Shown: positions 24,488 to 33,911, numbered from the stretch's first letter. The stretch: 37,842 bases of DNA from Spirochaetota bacterium (GCA_009787025.1 WRGT01000060.1:1-37842), one strand, 5' to 3'. Notes: generated by a model from the sequence alone, not told the origin. Numbers and translations: made by a program.

Positions 24488-24816
24488 TTATTTTTCAATT
24501 TCCGAAAGTAATTCTCTTAATTCCTTATCAGAAATATCTGCTTGTTCGCTTTTATCATAAACAGCAAGTAAAAATACTGTTTCATTTTCAATGTAAAATG
24601 CGAGATTACTCTTGTACCACTTGATTTTCCACGACCTTTTGAAGCAATAGCCAAACGAATTTTGAAACAATTATTGCCCAAAGACGTTCCCTTTTGGGGA
24701 TTTTCTTCCAAATCTTCAATTAAAGCAGCATATTCCGTTTTAAGAGAAGGGAATTTCCTTGCCAATCGTTTCAACTGCTTGTCGAATGGCGGTATTGTTA
24801 GCACATTATATTTCAT
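24488..24816 (-). pseudogene. RelE/ParE-family toxin, broken by a frameshift
   Basis: The first part (MKYNVLTIPPFDKQLKRLARKF near 1-22, KIRLAIASKGRGKSSGTRVI) is a clear RelE/ParE-type ribonuclease or gyrase toxin. The frame then drifts into a lysine-rich tail. The next frame supplies the expected ending (FYIENETVFLLAVYDKSEQ, then DISDKELRELLSEIEK) to a stop at 24488. One missing T in the short T-run at 24595-24598 (minus strand) rejoins them, giving 109 residues. The start ATG overlaps the antitoxin gene by 11 bases. As written, the toxin would be inactive. True inactivation of a toxin is plausible, but a homopolymer sequencing error would look the same. Confidence 0.8.
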
Positions 24817-25012
24817 CGAGCAATTCTTTGGCAGGTCGCGCTTTAAACTTACCCTTCTTTACCAAATTGACAGTATCAACCGCTTCTCTGATTTCACGCA
24901 GCAGCAACGCTTTTTCTTTGGTAATGGGTTGGACTTTTATAAACGGAAAATTGCCAAGCAGTTCCATCACGAATGATGCTTTACTGTCTTTTACGTCCAA
25001 TATTACTTTCAT
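24806..25012 (-). CDS. Antitoxin of the RelE-like pair
   Basis: A 68-residue protein beginning MKVILDVKDSKASFVMELL and ending in a basic, then acidic helix (GKFKARPAKELLDEI). This is the usual plan of small antitoxins beside RelE/ParE-like toxins: an N-terminal strand and a C-terminal part that wraps the toxin. AAGGTGA lies eight bases before the ATG. It overlaps the toxin gene by 11 bases. The family call rests on size, sequence style and position. Confidence 0.75.
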   Translation of the reverse strand: MKVILDVKDSKASFVMELLGNFPFIKVQPITKEKALLLREIREAVDTVNLVKKGKFKARPAKELLDEI

Positions 25013-25059
25013 ATTTTTTCACCTTAAATATCATGTTGCAAAAATAAAATATTAACTTC

Positions 25060-25254
25060 TTATAAACCTGCATAGCTGTCGATTTCTTGTACAAAATTTT
25101 CGGGCGATTCTATATGCCAAAGAAAATACGATTTTTTTGCCAGATCCCATATATTATATTTGTCAAATAAAGCGACAACTTCTTTTCCAGATAAATTTTT
25201 CTTATTGCGGTAATACTCAACTACAAAAATTAAAAATCTATTTTCCTCGCTCAT
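25060..25254 (-). CDS. DUF3791-like small protein
   Basis: A 64-residue protein (ENRFLIFVVEYYRNKKNLSG, then KEVVALFDKYNIWDLAKKSY) matching the DUF3791 pattern as I remember it: an N-terminal helix, NLSGKEVxxLFxKY, and a C-terminal segment ending near a conserved aromatic. DUF3791 genes often travel with other short genes in toxin-antitoxin-like clusters. Its ATG overlaps the stop of the upstream 82-residue gene by 4 bases (ATGA), so the two form one unit. Biochemical role unknown. Confidence 0.7.
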   Translation of the reverse strand: MSEENRFLIFVVEYYRNKKNLSGKEVVALFDKYNIWDLAKKSYFLWHIESPENFVQEIDSYAGL

Positions 25255-25499
25255 GATTGTTCATCCGGAAATTCTATAACTTGCTCTTGTACTTCTGATA
25301 AAAACATTTCTGAAAGCGTTTTAGAACTCAAATGCCAAAGTCCTGTAGCGGGATTTTGTAACTTGTCAAATAAATTTGATTTGTAAAATTCCTTTATTGC
25401 AATTTCTTCCTGATTATTATAAAATTCTTTTATTTCAGCAATGATTTGTGGAATAATGCAAACACCCAGAAGCGCCGATATTTGATTTTTGTCTTTCAT
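25251..25499 (-). CDS. Small hypothetical protein paired with DUF3791-like gene
   Basis: An 82-residue protein (MKDKNQISALLGVCIIPQII at the start, then EEIAIKEFYKSNLFDKLQNPATGLWHLSS) coupled by ATGA overlap to the DUF3791-like gene. EFYKSxLFxxLxNPxTGLWHLS resembles small proteins found in the same kind of pair. The ATG has only a weak GGAAG upstream. Toxin or antitoxin role is suspected from context only. Confidence 0.65.
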   Translation of the reverse strand: MKDKNQISALLGVCIIPQIIAEIKEFYNNQEEIAIKEFYKSNLFDKLQNPATGLWHLSSKTLSEMFLSEVQEQVIEFPDEQS

Positions 25500-25546
25500 C
25501 TTAGACTTCCACTTTATACGATTTAATAAATATTAAACTACTCATC

Positions 25547-28174
25547 TCACCCTATCATCCCCACCGCAAGAGCTGCTCCCTCTTCAACAGCCTTAGCAAG
25601 ATTTGATACATCTTTCCCACCTGCCTGAGCCATATCCTTTCTTCCGCCTCCTGCGCCGCCGACAATCTTAGCAGTATCCTTTATGAGCTTGCCGCAATCT
25701 ATACCTTTCTCAACAGCCTTATTTGTAGCAGCGTATAAAAGCGCTGCTTTGCCGTCTATATCTGATCCGAAACATACAACCGAAACCTGAACCCTCTCCC
25801 TTATTGAATCCGAAAGAGAACGAAGTGAATCAATATCCATATCTTTAAATACATGGGATATAATCTTAACACCCTTAAAATCCTTACCCGAATTAATAAT
25901 GCCGTCAATATCCGAAGTCAGAGACGACTTTTTAATCTTATCTATCTCTTTTTCTAATTGCTTATTTTTTACAATAATCTCATCAACCTTCTTTACAAGT
26001 CCGGATTCCGGTATATTAATATTTTCAGCAAGTATCGAAACTATTTTACTCTGTTCATTAAATCTATCAAGAAGACCCTTTAATGTAACAGCCTCAATCC
26101 TCCTTACGCCTGCTCCCGGCGAACCCTCTTTTAAAATCTTAAATATTCCGATCTTACCTGTATTTGAAACATGAGTGCCTCCGCAGAGTTCCATGCTGCA
26201 ACCCGGCACCTCAACGACTCTGACCATATCCTCATATTTTTCATCAAAAACAGCCATAGCCCCTTTATTTACCGCATCGTCAATTTTCATTATCTCTGTT
26301 TTTAAATCAATATTCTCCCAGATAATCTCATTGACTGTCTCTTCAATTTTAATGATCTCATCCGGCGAGAGCGCGTTGAAGTGTGAAAAATCAAAACGAA
26401 GCCTTTCATTATCTACAACCGATCCTGCCTGCTTTACATGATTCCCAAGAGTTTTTCTAAGCGCTGCCTGCAAAAGATGCGTAGCAGTATGATTTGCCCT
26501 GATTAAATTTCTGTTCTTTACATCAATTTTAGCTTCAACGCTATCACCGGCTTTAAATGTTCCGCTTGTTACAGACCCTGTATGAATAATTGTCTTATTA
26601 TGCTTCTTTGTATCTTCAACCTTAAAAATAGAATCTCCGGATAAAATCTCACCTCTGTCTCCGACCTGCCCGCCTGATTCGCCATAGAACGGCGTTTTAT
26701 CCAATATTATAAGTCCCGTATCGCCTTTGTTTAAAGATTCTATTTTTTGATTATCCTTATACAGCGAGAGTATTCTGCCTTTGCCGGATTCAAAGTCATA
26801 TCCTGTAAAATCACTTGGTCCGAATTTAGATGCAATTTCATCAAATACGGATTCGCTTCCCATGTCTCCGCCTTTCCAGCTCTGCTTGCCGCGCTCTCTC
26901 TGCTTAATCATCTCTGCATTAAAACCGTCGGTATCAACGGTTAATCCGTTCTCTTCTGCTATCTCTGTAGTCATCTCAAAGGGAAATCCGAATGTGTCAT
27001 AGAGCAAAAAGGCGTCATTGCCGGATATGTTTCTCTCGCCATTATTTTTTACCGACTTTATTATTTCATCGAGTCTATCCATTCCATTCTCAATTGTCTC
27101 AAGGAATCTCTTCTCTTCGGATTCAATTACCCTCTTTACATTTGCCGAGCTGCCTTTAATTTCAGGATAAAATTCACTCATGATGTTCACTATCGGATCT
27201 ACGACCTTATAAACAAAGGGTTCTTTTAATCCCAAATATCTGCTATATCTAAGGGAGCGCCTGAGTATCCTCCTTAGAACATAGCCCCTCCCTTCATTTG
27301 AAGGATATATCCCGTCGGAGATTGCAAATGTAAGCGTCCTTGCATGTTCAACTATTACTTTAATAGGAACTATATTATTTCCTTCATACTTTTTCTTTGA
27401 CTCTCTGCTTACAAACTCTATCAAAGATTTAAGCTCGTCTGTTTCAAAAACCGAATCAACTCCTTGAACGAGAGCTGCAAGTCTTTCAAGTCCCATCCCA
27501 GTATCAATACCTGTTCGCGGAAGAGGATTAAGCGCGCCGTTCTCATCCTGATTAAATTGATTAAATACAAGGTTCCAGTACTCAAGGTATCTGTCACAAT
27601 CACAACCGGGCTTGCAGTCAGGCGACCCGCATCCGAACTCTTCACCTCTGTCATAATACAGCTCGGAGCATGGACCGCAAGCGCCCGTATCTCCTGCCGG
27701 TCCCCAAAAGTTATCCTTCTTCCCAAGCCTCACAATCTTATTTGCGGGAATGCCGATCCTTTTATTCCATATATCAAAAGCCTCATTATCATCTTCATAT
27801 ATGCTTGCCCATAATCTCTCTTTTGGAAAACCGATAACATTTGTTGAATAATCCCACGCATATTCAATAGCCTCAACCTTGAAGTAATCTCCAAATGAAA
27901 AATTACCAAGCATTTCAAACAAAGTAAGGTGTCTCTTTGTTTTGCCAACCTGTTCAAGGTCGCTTGTCCTCAGGCATTTCTGTATTGAAGCTGCGCGCGT
28001 ATATTCAAGATCAACAGTTCCGGCAAACATAGGTTTAAATTGAACCATCCCCGCAGTAGTAAAAAGCAGTGTGGGATCATCCTTTGGCAGCAATGGACTT
28101 GATGCTACAATTCTATGATCATTTTTTTTAAAAAAATCTATAAAAGATACGCGTAAATCATTTATATTATGCAT
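25547..28174 (-). CDS. alaS: Alanine--tRNA ligase
   Basis: Charges tRNA-Ala. The 875 residues have the class II catalytic core (SSPLLPKDDPTLLFTTAGMV; FGDYFK; GIDTGMGLERL), the editing domain with zinc ligands His562, His566 (HTATH), Cys664 and His668 (CGGTH), a coiled-coil part (about 725-760) and the C-Ala domain with GGAGGGRKDMAQAGG. The length is normal. A cysteine-rich insert (CGSPDCKPGCDCDRY near 180-195) sits in the core, as in many bacterial enzymes. It reads away from a long intergenic region; no strong ribosome binding site is seen. Part of its 3' end is repeated at 24440-24465. Confidence 0.97.
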   Translation of the reverse strand: MHNINDLRVSFIDFFKKNDHRIVASSPLLPKDDPTLLFTTAGMVQFKPMFAGTVDLEYTRAASIQKCLRTSDLEQVGKTKRHLTLFEMLGNFSFGDYFKVEAIEYAWDYSTNVIGFPKERLWASIYEDDNEAFDIWNKRIGIPANKIVRLGKKDNFWGPAGDTGACGPCSELYYDRGEEFGCGSPDCKPGCDCDRYLEYWNLVFNQFNQDENGALNPLPRTGIDTGMGLERLAALVQGVDSVFETDELKSLIEFVSRESKKKYEGNNIVPIKVIVEHARTLTFAISDGIYPSNEGRGYVLRRILRRSLRYSRYLGLKEPFVYKVVDPIVNIMSEFYPEIKGSSANVKRVIESEEKRFLETIENGMDRLDEIIKSVKNNGERNISGNDAFLLYDTFGFPFEMTTEIAEENGLTVDTDGFNAEMIKQRERGKQSWKGGDMGSESVFDEIASKFGPSDFTGYDFESGKGRILSLYKDNQKIESLNKGDTGLIILDKTPFYGESGGQVGDRGEILSGDSIFKVEDTKKHNKTIIHTGSVTSGTFKAGDSVEAKIDVKNRNLIRANHTATHLLQAALRKTLGNHVKQAGSVVDNERLRFDFSHFNALSPDEIIKIEETVNEIIWENIDLKTEIMKIDDAVNKGAMAVFDEKYEDMVRVVEVPGCSMELCGGTHVSNTGKIGIFKILKEGSPGAGVRRIEAVTLKGLLDRFNEQSKIVSILAENINIPESGLVKKVDEIIVKNKQLEKEIDKIKKSSLTSDIDGIINSGKDFKGVKIISHVFKDMDIDSLRSLSDSIRERVQVSVVCFGSDIDGKAALLYAATNKAVEKGIDCGKLIKDTAKIVGGAGGGRKDMAQAGGKDVSNLAKAVEEGAALAVGMIG

Positions 28175-28870
28175 GAAATTATCCTTAAAAAAATTAATTT
28201 ATTTAACTTATATTCAATCCCGCTTTAGCAGTAAATATCTTTATAAAATCTTAGTACAATTATTAATTCAATTATTTTAAATATTATTAAAAGTATCTCT
28301 AAAATTAATTTATAGATGATAGGTATTGTTACGGTAATAAGAGTATTTTTTTCAAGAAATATTTACAGTAGAACATAAGTATATATAAAATGATATATCT
28401 TTAATATAAACAACCTCCTGTTCATTGGTAATGCAAAGAATTCATGAACAGAACTAATATATGAATATTATACAAACACACCAATTTACAACTCATCAGT
28501 TCAAGCCCGGAGCTTAAAAGTCTTACACACACTATTATTGAGAGTTTATATAAAAAAAATACAGCCCTGGGAGGGCTGTTTAAAAATTTGCCGGTTCTTT
28601 TTTTATGAGGATTTGGTTGAGTGGTGTATTTATAAACTGATAAAATACCTAATGTAAATATTATGATTATCCTTTTATAAAAAAGTTAAATTTTTTTATC
28701 AATTTTTACTAAATTTTAAAATTAAAGCCATTTTTTTAAAGATAATAAATTTGTCAATAGAGAATACTTTTAAAAATTTATATAATAACAGACATAAATT
28801 TTTTGTTTACTCAAGCAGCGCTCTTCACTATTTTTACAACTATCACGTATTGACTTTCATTTGGAGCAGC
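28175..28870. other. Long AT-rich intergenic region, possible small RNA locus
   Basis: It lies between alaS and a plus-strand lipoprotein gene. It holds an 8-bp inverted repeat CTGTTCAT (28418-28425) with ATGAACAG (28444-28451) and a strong hairpin with a T-run on the minus strand at 28551-28579 that no known gene explains. The reading frame 28751-28870 joined to the lipoprotein is not judged coding. Confidence 0.5.
28551..28579 (-). terminator. Orphan intrinsic terminator
   Basis: ACAGCCC (28561-28567) pairs with GGGCTGT (28573-28579) around 5 bases. On the minus strand it is followed by ATTTTTTTTAT, a good U-tract. No minus-strand gene lies just upstream (the next is the bactofilin gene beyond 29276), so it may end a small RNA made from 28580-28870. 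It could also end antisense reading through the region. Confidence 0.65.
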
Positions 28871-29290
28871 ATGAATTATATAAAAACAATTCTCTTGTGT
28901 ATTGTTGTACTTTTTTTAAATCTTTCTTGCAATGAAGATAAAGTTACTTTTAATAAAATAACTTGCAAAATTCCAAACTACATTAATATAAAAGATGATG
29001 AAATATATGCTCAGCTAAAAAATTTTCATCTTGATTCGGCAAGTCACTTATACTTAGAGATTACCATATACAGCTATTCAACCGGTCTTGAGTCAATAAT
29101 CATATCTGATGATGAAGATATAAAAAATGTTATAGAAACAGGAAAGATAAAAGGACTGATAAAAATTACAGACGGCAAAAAAATTTTGAGCGCAGATTTT
29201 ATTGAGGCTAGCGGAAGCAGTAAAGAGAAGATTATATCAGCCTTAATAGATAAAATAAGGGTTAAATATCAACCCCTATTCCCCTTTTAG
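28871..29290 (+). CDS. Small lipoprotein of unknown function
   Basis: The start is set at the ATG at 28871 (GGAG at 28863-28866), giving a signal peptide MNYIKTILLCIVVLFLNLSC with lipobox Cys20. An earlier in-frame start at 28751 would put 40 non-signal residues in front. The mature 119 residues include LYLEITIYSYSTG and KGLIKITDGKKILSADFIEAS, patterns of a compact alpha/beta domain, and a final helix SKEKIISALIDKIRVKY. Envelope protein; no family recognised. The 3' end overlaps the convergent bactofilin gene by 15 bases. Confidence 0.75.
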   Translation: MNYIKTILLCIVVLFLNLSCNEDKVTFNKITCKIPNYINIKDDEIYAQLKNFHLDSASHLYLEITIYSYSTGLESIIISDDEDIKNVIETGKIKGLIKITDGKKILSADFIEASGSSKEKIISALIDKIRVKYQPLFPF

Positions 29291-29725
29291 ACCCTTCTTA
29301 TCTGAACTTTTAAATATATCTTCTGGAAATATTCTATTCTTTTCATACTCTGCTTTAATTACATCTCCGGCAGAAGTTCTAAGATCGTTCGCAATAGTAC
29401 ATCTCCCTTCAAGAAGAACTCCATTTTGTATTATAAGCTCCGGAGTTTTTATATCTCCATAGACCTTTGCAGTAGGCATAAGGAGAACCCGGCTTGTTGC
29501 ATTTATGTTCCCCATTATTAATCCCTCCACAATAACAGATACGGCATCGATATTTGTTTTAACCTTACCTTCATGCCCTATATATAATTGGTCTGCTTTA
29601 AGAGACTTCCCTTCAAAGCGTCCATCTATTCGGAGCGAGCCATTTATACTGAAATTACCGGTGAAATATGATCTCTCACCAATAACATTATTTGAAATAT
29701 CACCTGCTGATTTAACTAATGCCAT
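29276..29725 (-). CDS. Bactofilin
   Basis: A cytoskeletal protein that self-assembles into filaments through a right-handed beta-helix, often guiding local cell-wall growth, cell shape or motility. The 149 residues show the bactofilin core at about 15-120: GERSYFTGNFSINGSLRIDG, then VEGLIMGNINATSRVLLMPT with repeated short strands. Short polar tails flank it. The ATG follows TAGGAG. A candidate promoter with an inverted repeat at its -10 region lies at 29743-29776. It stands as a single gene. Confidence 0.92.
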   Translation of the reverse strand: MALVKSAGDISNNVIGERSYFTGNFSINGSLRIDGRFEGKSLKADQLYIGHEGKVKTNIDAVSVIVEGLIMGNINATSRVLLMPTAKVYGDIKTPELIIQNGVLLEGRCTIANDLRTSAGDVIKAEYEKNRIFPEDIFKSSDKKGLKGE

Positions 29726-30076
29726 AATAATCTCCTATAATTAAACAAATAGATGTTTGTTTTTATATAATGTCAACTCAATTTACTATTAACAAATGTA
29801 AAGCTCTTTAATACAATTTAAGGCAACAGAAATCTTATCATCAGTTTCTTCATTAAGATTCTTGTTTTTAATTAATTTTGTACAATTATATGATATTGAA
29901 TAATAAATACAATGAAAAAATAAATTAATAATATAAACTATCGCAGAATTTTTCTATATTTTAATTGAGATTTTTTGCATAATATGCTCTGACCCACATT
30001 GCATAGTTAAGAATTGACAAAAGAATTAACTTTATTATTCACTTATTCTTATAACTTATTTAAAGACAAAATATCC
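29726..30076. other. Divergent intergenic region (351 bp)
   Basis: AT-rich, with the bactofilin promoter candidate and a single GCTCTGACCC (29986-29995), the reverse complement of the motif clustered at 293-460. No gene was seen. Confidence 0.5.
29743..29776 (-). promoter_or_regulatory. Candidate promoter of the bactofilin gene with inverted repeat
   Basis: On the minus strand TTGACA (29776-29771) is followed after 17 bases by TCTATT (29753-29748). A perfect 7-bp inverted repeat, AAACAAA (29743-29749) with TTTGTTT (29756-29762), covers the -10 region, so a repressor site is possible. Confidence 0.4.
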
Positions 30077-31747
30077 ATGAAAAAAATACTTCTCCTTGGC
30101 ATTAATGCCCGCTACAGCCATTCAAATCTTGCACTTCTTTATTTAAAGAGAGCTATTGATGACCTTGACTTTGATATACACATTTCGGAGTTTACTATAA
30201 GCGAAGGAGAAGATAAGATTTTCGGTACAATATATTCGTTTAAACCAGATATACTTGCAGTATCGGTATATATATGGAATACACTCTATATTAAGAGTAT
30301 CCTAAAAAGTATAAAGTCAATTTACTGTGAAATAAAAATAGTGCTTGGAGGACCGGAGGTCACTTATAACAGCAAAGACTGGATTGAAGAATTTAATGAG
30401 ATAGATTATATAATTACAGGCGGAGGAGAGGCTGCATTTCGTCAAATTGCGCTTGATGGATTTAACAGCGAAGAAAAAATAATTTCAAAACCTAATCCTC
30501 ATTTTAGCATGATAAAATTTCCATACGGCGATTCGGATATAAAGAGTATTGGAAACAGGTATATATATTATGAGAGCGGCAGAGGCTGTCCGTTCAAATG
30601 CACATATTGTCTTTCGGCTGTTAATAGTCAAAATGTTGAGTTTAGAGAAATTGATCAGGTAATCTGCGAATTGGATTTTTTCTCATTTTATAATCTTAAA
30701 TTGATAAAGTTTGTTGATAGAGTATTTAATTTGAAAAAAGATTATTATATGATTATTTGGAATGAAATTTTAAAAAAATTTAAAGGGAAGAACACAACTT
30801 TTCATTTTGAAATTTTTCCTGACCTGCTTGATGATAACGATATAGATTTTTTATCCAAAGTCCCGCCCGGGCTTTTTAGATTTGAAATAGGAGTTCAGTC
30901 AACTAAAGCAAAAACATTAAATGAAATCAACAGAAAAGGTACGTGGTCTGCTGCTATGGAAAATATAAAAAAACTATCTGCCTTAAAAAGTATTCATCTC
31001 CATACGGATATTATAGCAGGTCTCCCCCATGAAGATTTTAATGATTTTTCCAAATCCTTTAACAATGTTTTTTCCCTTGGAGCAGAACATTTTCAGGCGG
31101 GTTTTTTAAAAATCCTCCCGGGCACAGCGATGATGGAAAAGGTCAAAGATTATGAAATTAAATATAATCCCCTCCCGCCCTATGAGATTGTTGAAAACAG
31201 ATGGATCAACTCTGATGATATGCTGAAACTTAAACTAATAGGCGAACTTGTTGACCTTATACATAACTCCGGAAAATTTTTTGAGACAGAACTTTTTATG
31301 ATCTCTATTTATAAAACTCCATTTGATTTTTATCTTAGAATGTCGGAGCTTTTTAAAAAATATGATAATGCAAAACATAGGAGATGGGAATATCAGGCTG
31401 AAGTTTTAATATCTATGATTAGCAGAGATTATCCTGATTCTACATTGAAGCTCATAGATTATTTAAGATGGGATTGGTGTTCCGTTACAAAACTAAATGC
31501 TTTCCCTGATATTTTAAAATCGGAGCTTTTAGTAAAGGCAAAGAAAACCGCCATTCAATTTTTCCGCAAGTATTCTAAAAAGGGGATTATACATTACGGA
31601 GATTATACATTTACACAAAGTGAACTAAAGCGCTCAATATTTTTTTCTCCTGAAAGCGATGAGTTTATGAAGCGTAAAATGAAAAATTTAACGGCTCTGT
31701 TTCTTCCTGATAAAAGGATTATATATTTTAATCCTTATGATGAATAA
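30077..31747 (+). CDS. B12-binding radical SAM protein (DUF4080-type)
   Basis: The start is set at the ATG at 30077 (MKKILLLGINARYSHSNLAL), where the B12-binding domain begins. The earlier in-frame ATG at 30014 adds 21 residues without support. The N-terminal domain has GGPEVTYNS near 90-98. The radical SAM core carries Cys171, Cys175 and Cys178 (GCPFKCTYC), then EIGVQS and DIIAGLPHED. The C-terminal 200 residues fit the DUF4080 region. The 556 residues match the family. Such proteins catalyse methyl transfer or other radical steps; the substrate here is unknown. It converges with the U32 gene 18 bases away. Confidence 0.88.
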   Translation: MKKILLLGINARYSHSNLALLYLKRAIDDLDFDIHISEFTISEGEDKIFGTIYSFKPDILAVSVYIWNTLYIKSILKSIKSIYCEIKIVLGGPEVTYNSKDWIEEFNEIDYIITGGGEAAFRQIALDGFNSEEKIISKPNPHFSMIKFPYGDSDIKSIGNRYIYYESGRGCPFKCTYCLSAVNSQNVEFREIDQVICELDFFSFYNLKLIKFVDRVFNLKKDYYMIIWNEILKKFKGKNTTFHFEIFPDLLDDNDIDFLSKVPPGLFRFEIGVQSTKAKTLNEINRKGTWSAAMENIKKLSALKSIHLHTDIIAGLPHEDFNDFSKSFNNVFSLGAEHFQAGFLKILPGTAMMEKVKDYEIKYNPLPPYEIVENRWINSDDMLKLKLIGELVDLIHNSGKFFETELFMISIYKTPFDFYLRMSELFKKYDNAKHRRWEYQAEVLISMISRDYPDSTLKLIDYLRWDWCSVTKLNAFPDILKSELLVKAKKTAIQFFRKYSKKGIIHYGDYTFTQSELKRSIFFSPESDEFMKRKMKNLTALFLPDKRIIYFNPYDE

Positions 31748-31765
31748 ATGGATTTATTTTTTTAC

Positions 31766-33583
31766 TTAGTCTTTGTAAATTAACATAAAACAGTTTTTAC
31801 AATCAAACTCTATTCTGTATTTTGTATCTTCATCTGCTAAATAAAATGGTTCCCTGAACTTGCTGCCGATATTTTTTTCTTTTTTACAGAGAGAGTTTTC
31901 ATATCTTAAACACAGTTTAGTTGTCATCAACGGACCTTTTATATTTAGACCGGATGTTTCAAAAGAATTTTCAATCTCTTCTACCCCATGCCTTTTGTAG
32001 AATTGACAGGCAAGTCTATTGCTTACATTATGCCTAAAGTCTATTTTTTTATATGGATACGGGATGTCGCTCTTTTTTATATATGATTGAGATACCTTAT
32101 AGCTTGAAATTCTTAGTTCTAAAAGATTTTCCACTGCTTTGCGCCTTAGTTCGTTCAATACACTTGCAGCTAAAAAGAAGTTTCCTGATAGGGATATTTT
32201 TATTTCATCTGCTTCAAATACGGTTCCGCCGAGTTTGCTAAACTGCTTTTTTATGCTTTGAAAAATATCCCCTTCTCTGTTTGATATTTCCTTTTCTATA
32301 ACAGTTTCTACTGATGTTGTATAATTATCTTCATCTGTAATTGTAAGAATAAATCTATCATCTATATCTTTAAACTCCATATTCACTTTAATTTTTCTCT
32401 CGGTTTTACTATGAGACAGTTTTTTTTCAAATTCCGAATCTCTGTTTCTATATACCTCTCCGCCCTTTTTAATATCTCTCATTACTAAAGGGAAAATTTT
32501 CCCATCATCAATTCTGTTTATCTTTACGCCTGTTACAGGTAAACCCTTGTTGATAATTATTATACCGTCACCATTGTTTAATCTTTTATTTCCGTCTATC
32601 TTAAACCAATTATTATCAATCTCTATAATTTTGCCTATCCTTTCTCCTATAGATTTTGGCGTATCAGGCGATGTTATTGATTCTGTTCTATTATCTAAAA
32701 AGTACTCCGTATAGCCTCTGTTGAATGTTTTTACCGGATCCGGCATAAAGTCGAAATAGACCCGTCCCGAAGATCCCTTTGTTAAGCCGCTTCTTTCCTC
32801 TAAAATTTTATCCAACTCCTTTCTATAATGCGCTGTTATATTCTTTACATAATTTATATCTTTGAGTCTCCCCTCTATCTTTAACGAATTTATCCCTGCA
32901 TCAATTATATCCTTGAGGTTTTTTGTACGATTCATATCCTTTAGTGATAATGGGTAGTTCTTTCCAATAGTTTTCCCATCCCCATCGTGTAAGGTATAAT
33001 TTTTTCTGCATGGCTGCGCGCACTCTCCGCGGTTTGCGCTCCTTCCTCCGATACTTGCGCTCATGTAACATCTTCCGCTAAGACTAACGCATAATGCCCC
33101 ATGTATAAATAGTTCTAACTCGCAGGTAACATTTTCTCTTATAGTTTTTATCTGTTCTAATGTAAGCTCGCGTCCAAGTATAATGCGTGAAAAACCTATC
33201 TTATCAAAAAACTTTATCCTTTCCAAGTCTAAGTTATCTGCTTGAGTGCTTGCATGAATATGTATAGGCGGAAGGTCCGTCTCCAGAATAGCCATATCCT
33301 GTATTATTATTCCGTCTATACCAATATTATACAGCCCTTTAATAAGACTTTCTGCCTCCTCTAATTCATGATCATATAGTATTGTGTTTACAGCGCCATA
33401 AACTCTGGCATTATATTTATGTGAATATTCTATGAGAGATGCAATATCTTTAATTGAATTTGATGCATTTATGCGCGCGCCGAATTTTTGTGCGCCTATG
33501 TAAACAGCATCAGCGCCAAAATTTATGGCTGCTATACCTGTTTCAATATTTTTTGCCGGAGCTAACAATTCTATTTTACCCAT
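31766..33583 (-). CDS. U32 family protein (RlhA/TrhP-like RNA hydroxylation protein)
   Basis: Peptidase family U32 proteins are now known in part as prephenate-dependent RNA hydroxylation factors. The N-terminal barrel starts IELLAPAKNIETGIAAINFGADAVYIG. Cysteines of the Fe-S site lie in ALCVSLSGRCYMS and NRGECAQPCRKNY (near 165-195), with more at the C-terminus (CKNC). At 605 residues it is longer than TrhP-like proteins and nearer RlhA, which modifies 23S rRNA. Single gene; weak ribosome binding site. Which RNA it acts on, or whether it is a protease, cannot be decided here. Confidence 0.85.
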   Translation of the reverse strand: MGKIELLAPAKNIETGIAAINFGADAVYIGAQKFGARINASNSIKDIASLIEYSHKYNARVYGAVNTILYDHELEEAESLIKGLYNIGIDGIIIQDMAILETDLPPIHIHASTQADNLDLERIKFFDKIGFSRIILGRELTLEQIKTIRENVTCELELFIHGALCVSLSGRCYMSASIGGRSANRGECAQPCRKNYTLHDGDGKTIGKNYPLSLKDMNRTKNLKDIIDAGINSLKIEGRLKDINYVKNITAHYRKELDKILEERSGLTKGSSGRVYFDFMPDPVKTFNRGYTEYFLDNRTESITSPDTPKSIGERIGKIIEIDNNWFKIDGNKRLNNGDGIIIINKGLPVTGVKINRIDDGKIFPLVMRDIKKGGEVYRNRDSEFEKKLSHSKTERKIKVNMEFKDIDDRFILTITDEDNYTTSVETVIEKEISNREGDIFQSIKKQFSKLGGTVFEADEIKISLSGNFFLAASVLNELRRKAVENLLELRISSYKVSQSYIKKSDIPYPYKKIDFRHNVSNRLACQFYKRHGVEEIENSFETSGLNIKGPLMTTKLCLRYENSLCKKEKNIGSKFREPFYLADEDTKYRIEFDCKNCFMLIYKD

Positions 33584-33620
33584 AGCAGGTAAGGTTATTT
33601 TAAGAGATGTATTTGGGCAA

Positions 33621-33653
33621 GGATAAATTTTTTTGAAAAATTTTATCCTTTTT
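33621..33653 (+). terminator. Hairpin with T-run, orientation plus
   Basis: GGATAAATTTTTT pairs with AAAAATTTTATCC (33621-33648, one bulge), followed by TTTTT. No plus-strand gene lies just upstream, so its use is unclear. On the minus strand it would sit in the leader of the U32 gene. Confidence 0.4.
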
Positions 33654-33911
33654 GTGCTGCTATTTTTTGTCAGATTAAATTGTGCTGATTTTGTTAATAA
33701 ATTAATCCAAAATCAGTTGACATACTATAATTATTATAATGTTTTATTATTATAATGGTTAAATCTATTAAACTCACATCGATTGATTTTAGTCATAAAA
33801 CTTAAAATATTAAACGATGTCAAAATTATATTATTTTTTTTAATTAACAAGGTCGGTCAAAGAACCGTAAAATGTAAAGAGACATTCTTGTTAAATAATG
33901 GTTAAATAAAA

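Noticed and set aside
28676-28735. AT-rich stretch resembling the 5636-5685 palindrome
   Set aside because: The similarity is limited to A/T runs and the arms do not pair well.
28751-28870. Upstream extension of the small lipoprotein
   Set aside because: The extra 40 residues would bury the signal peptide; GGAG and the lipobox support the start at 28871.
30014-30076. Upstream extension of the radical SAM protein
   Set aside because: The B12-binding fold begins at MKKILLLGINARYSH; the earlier residues have no support.
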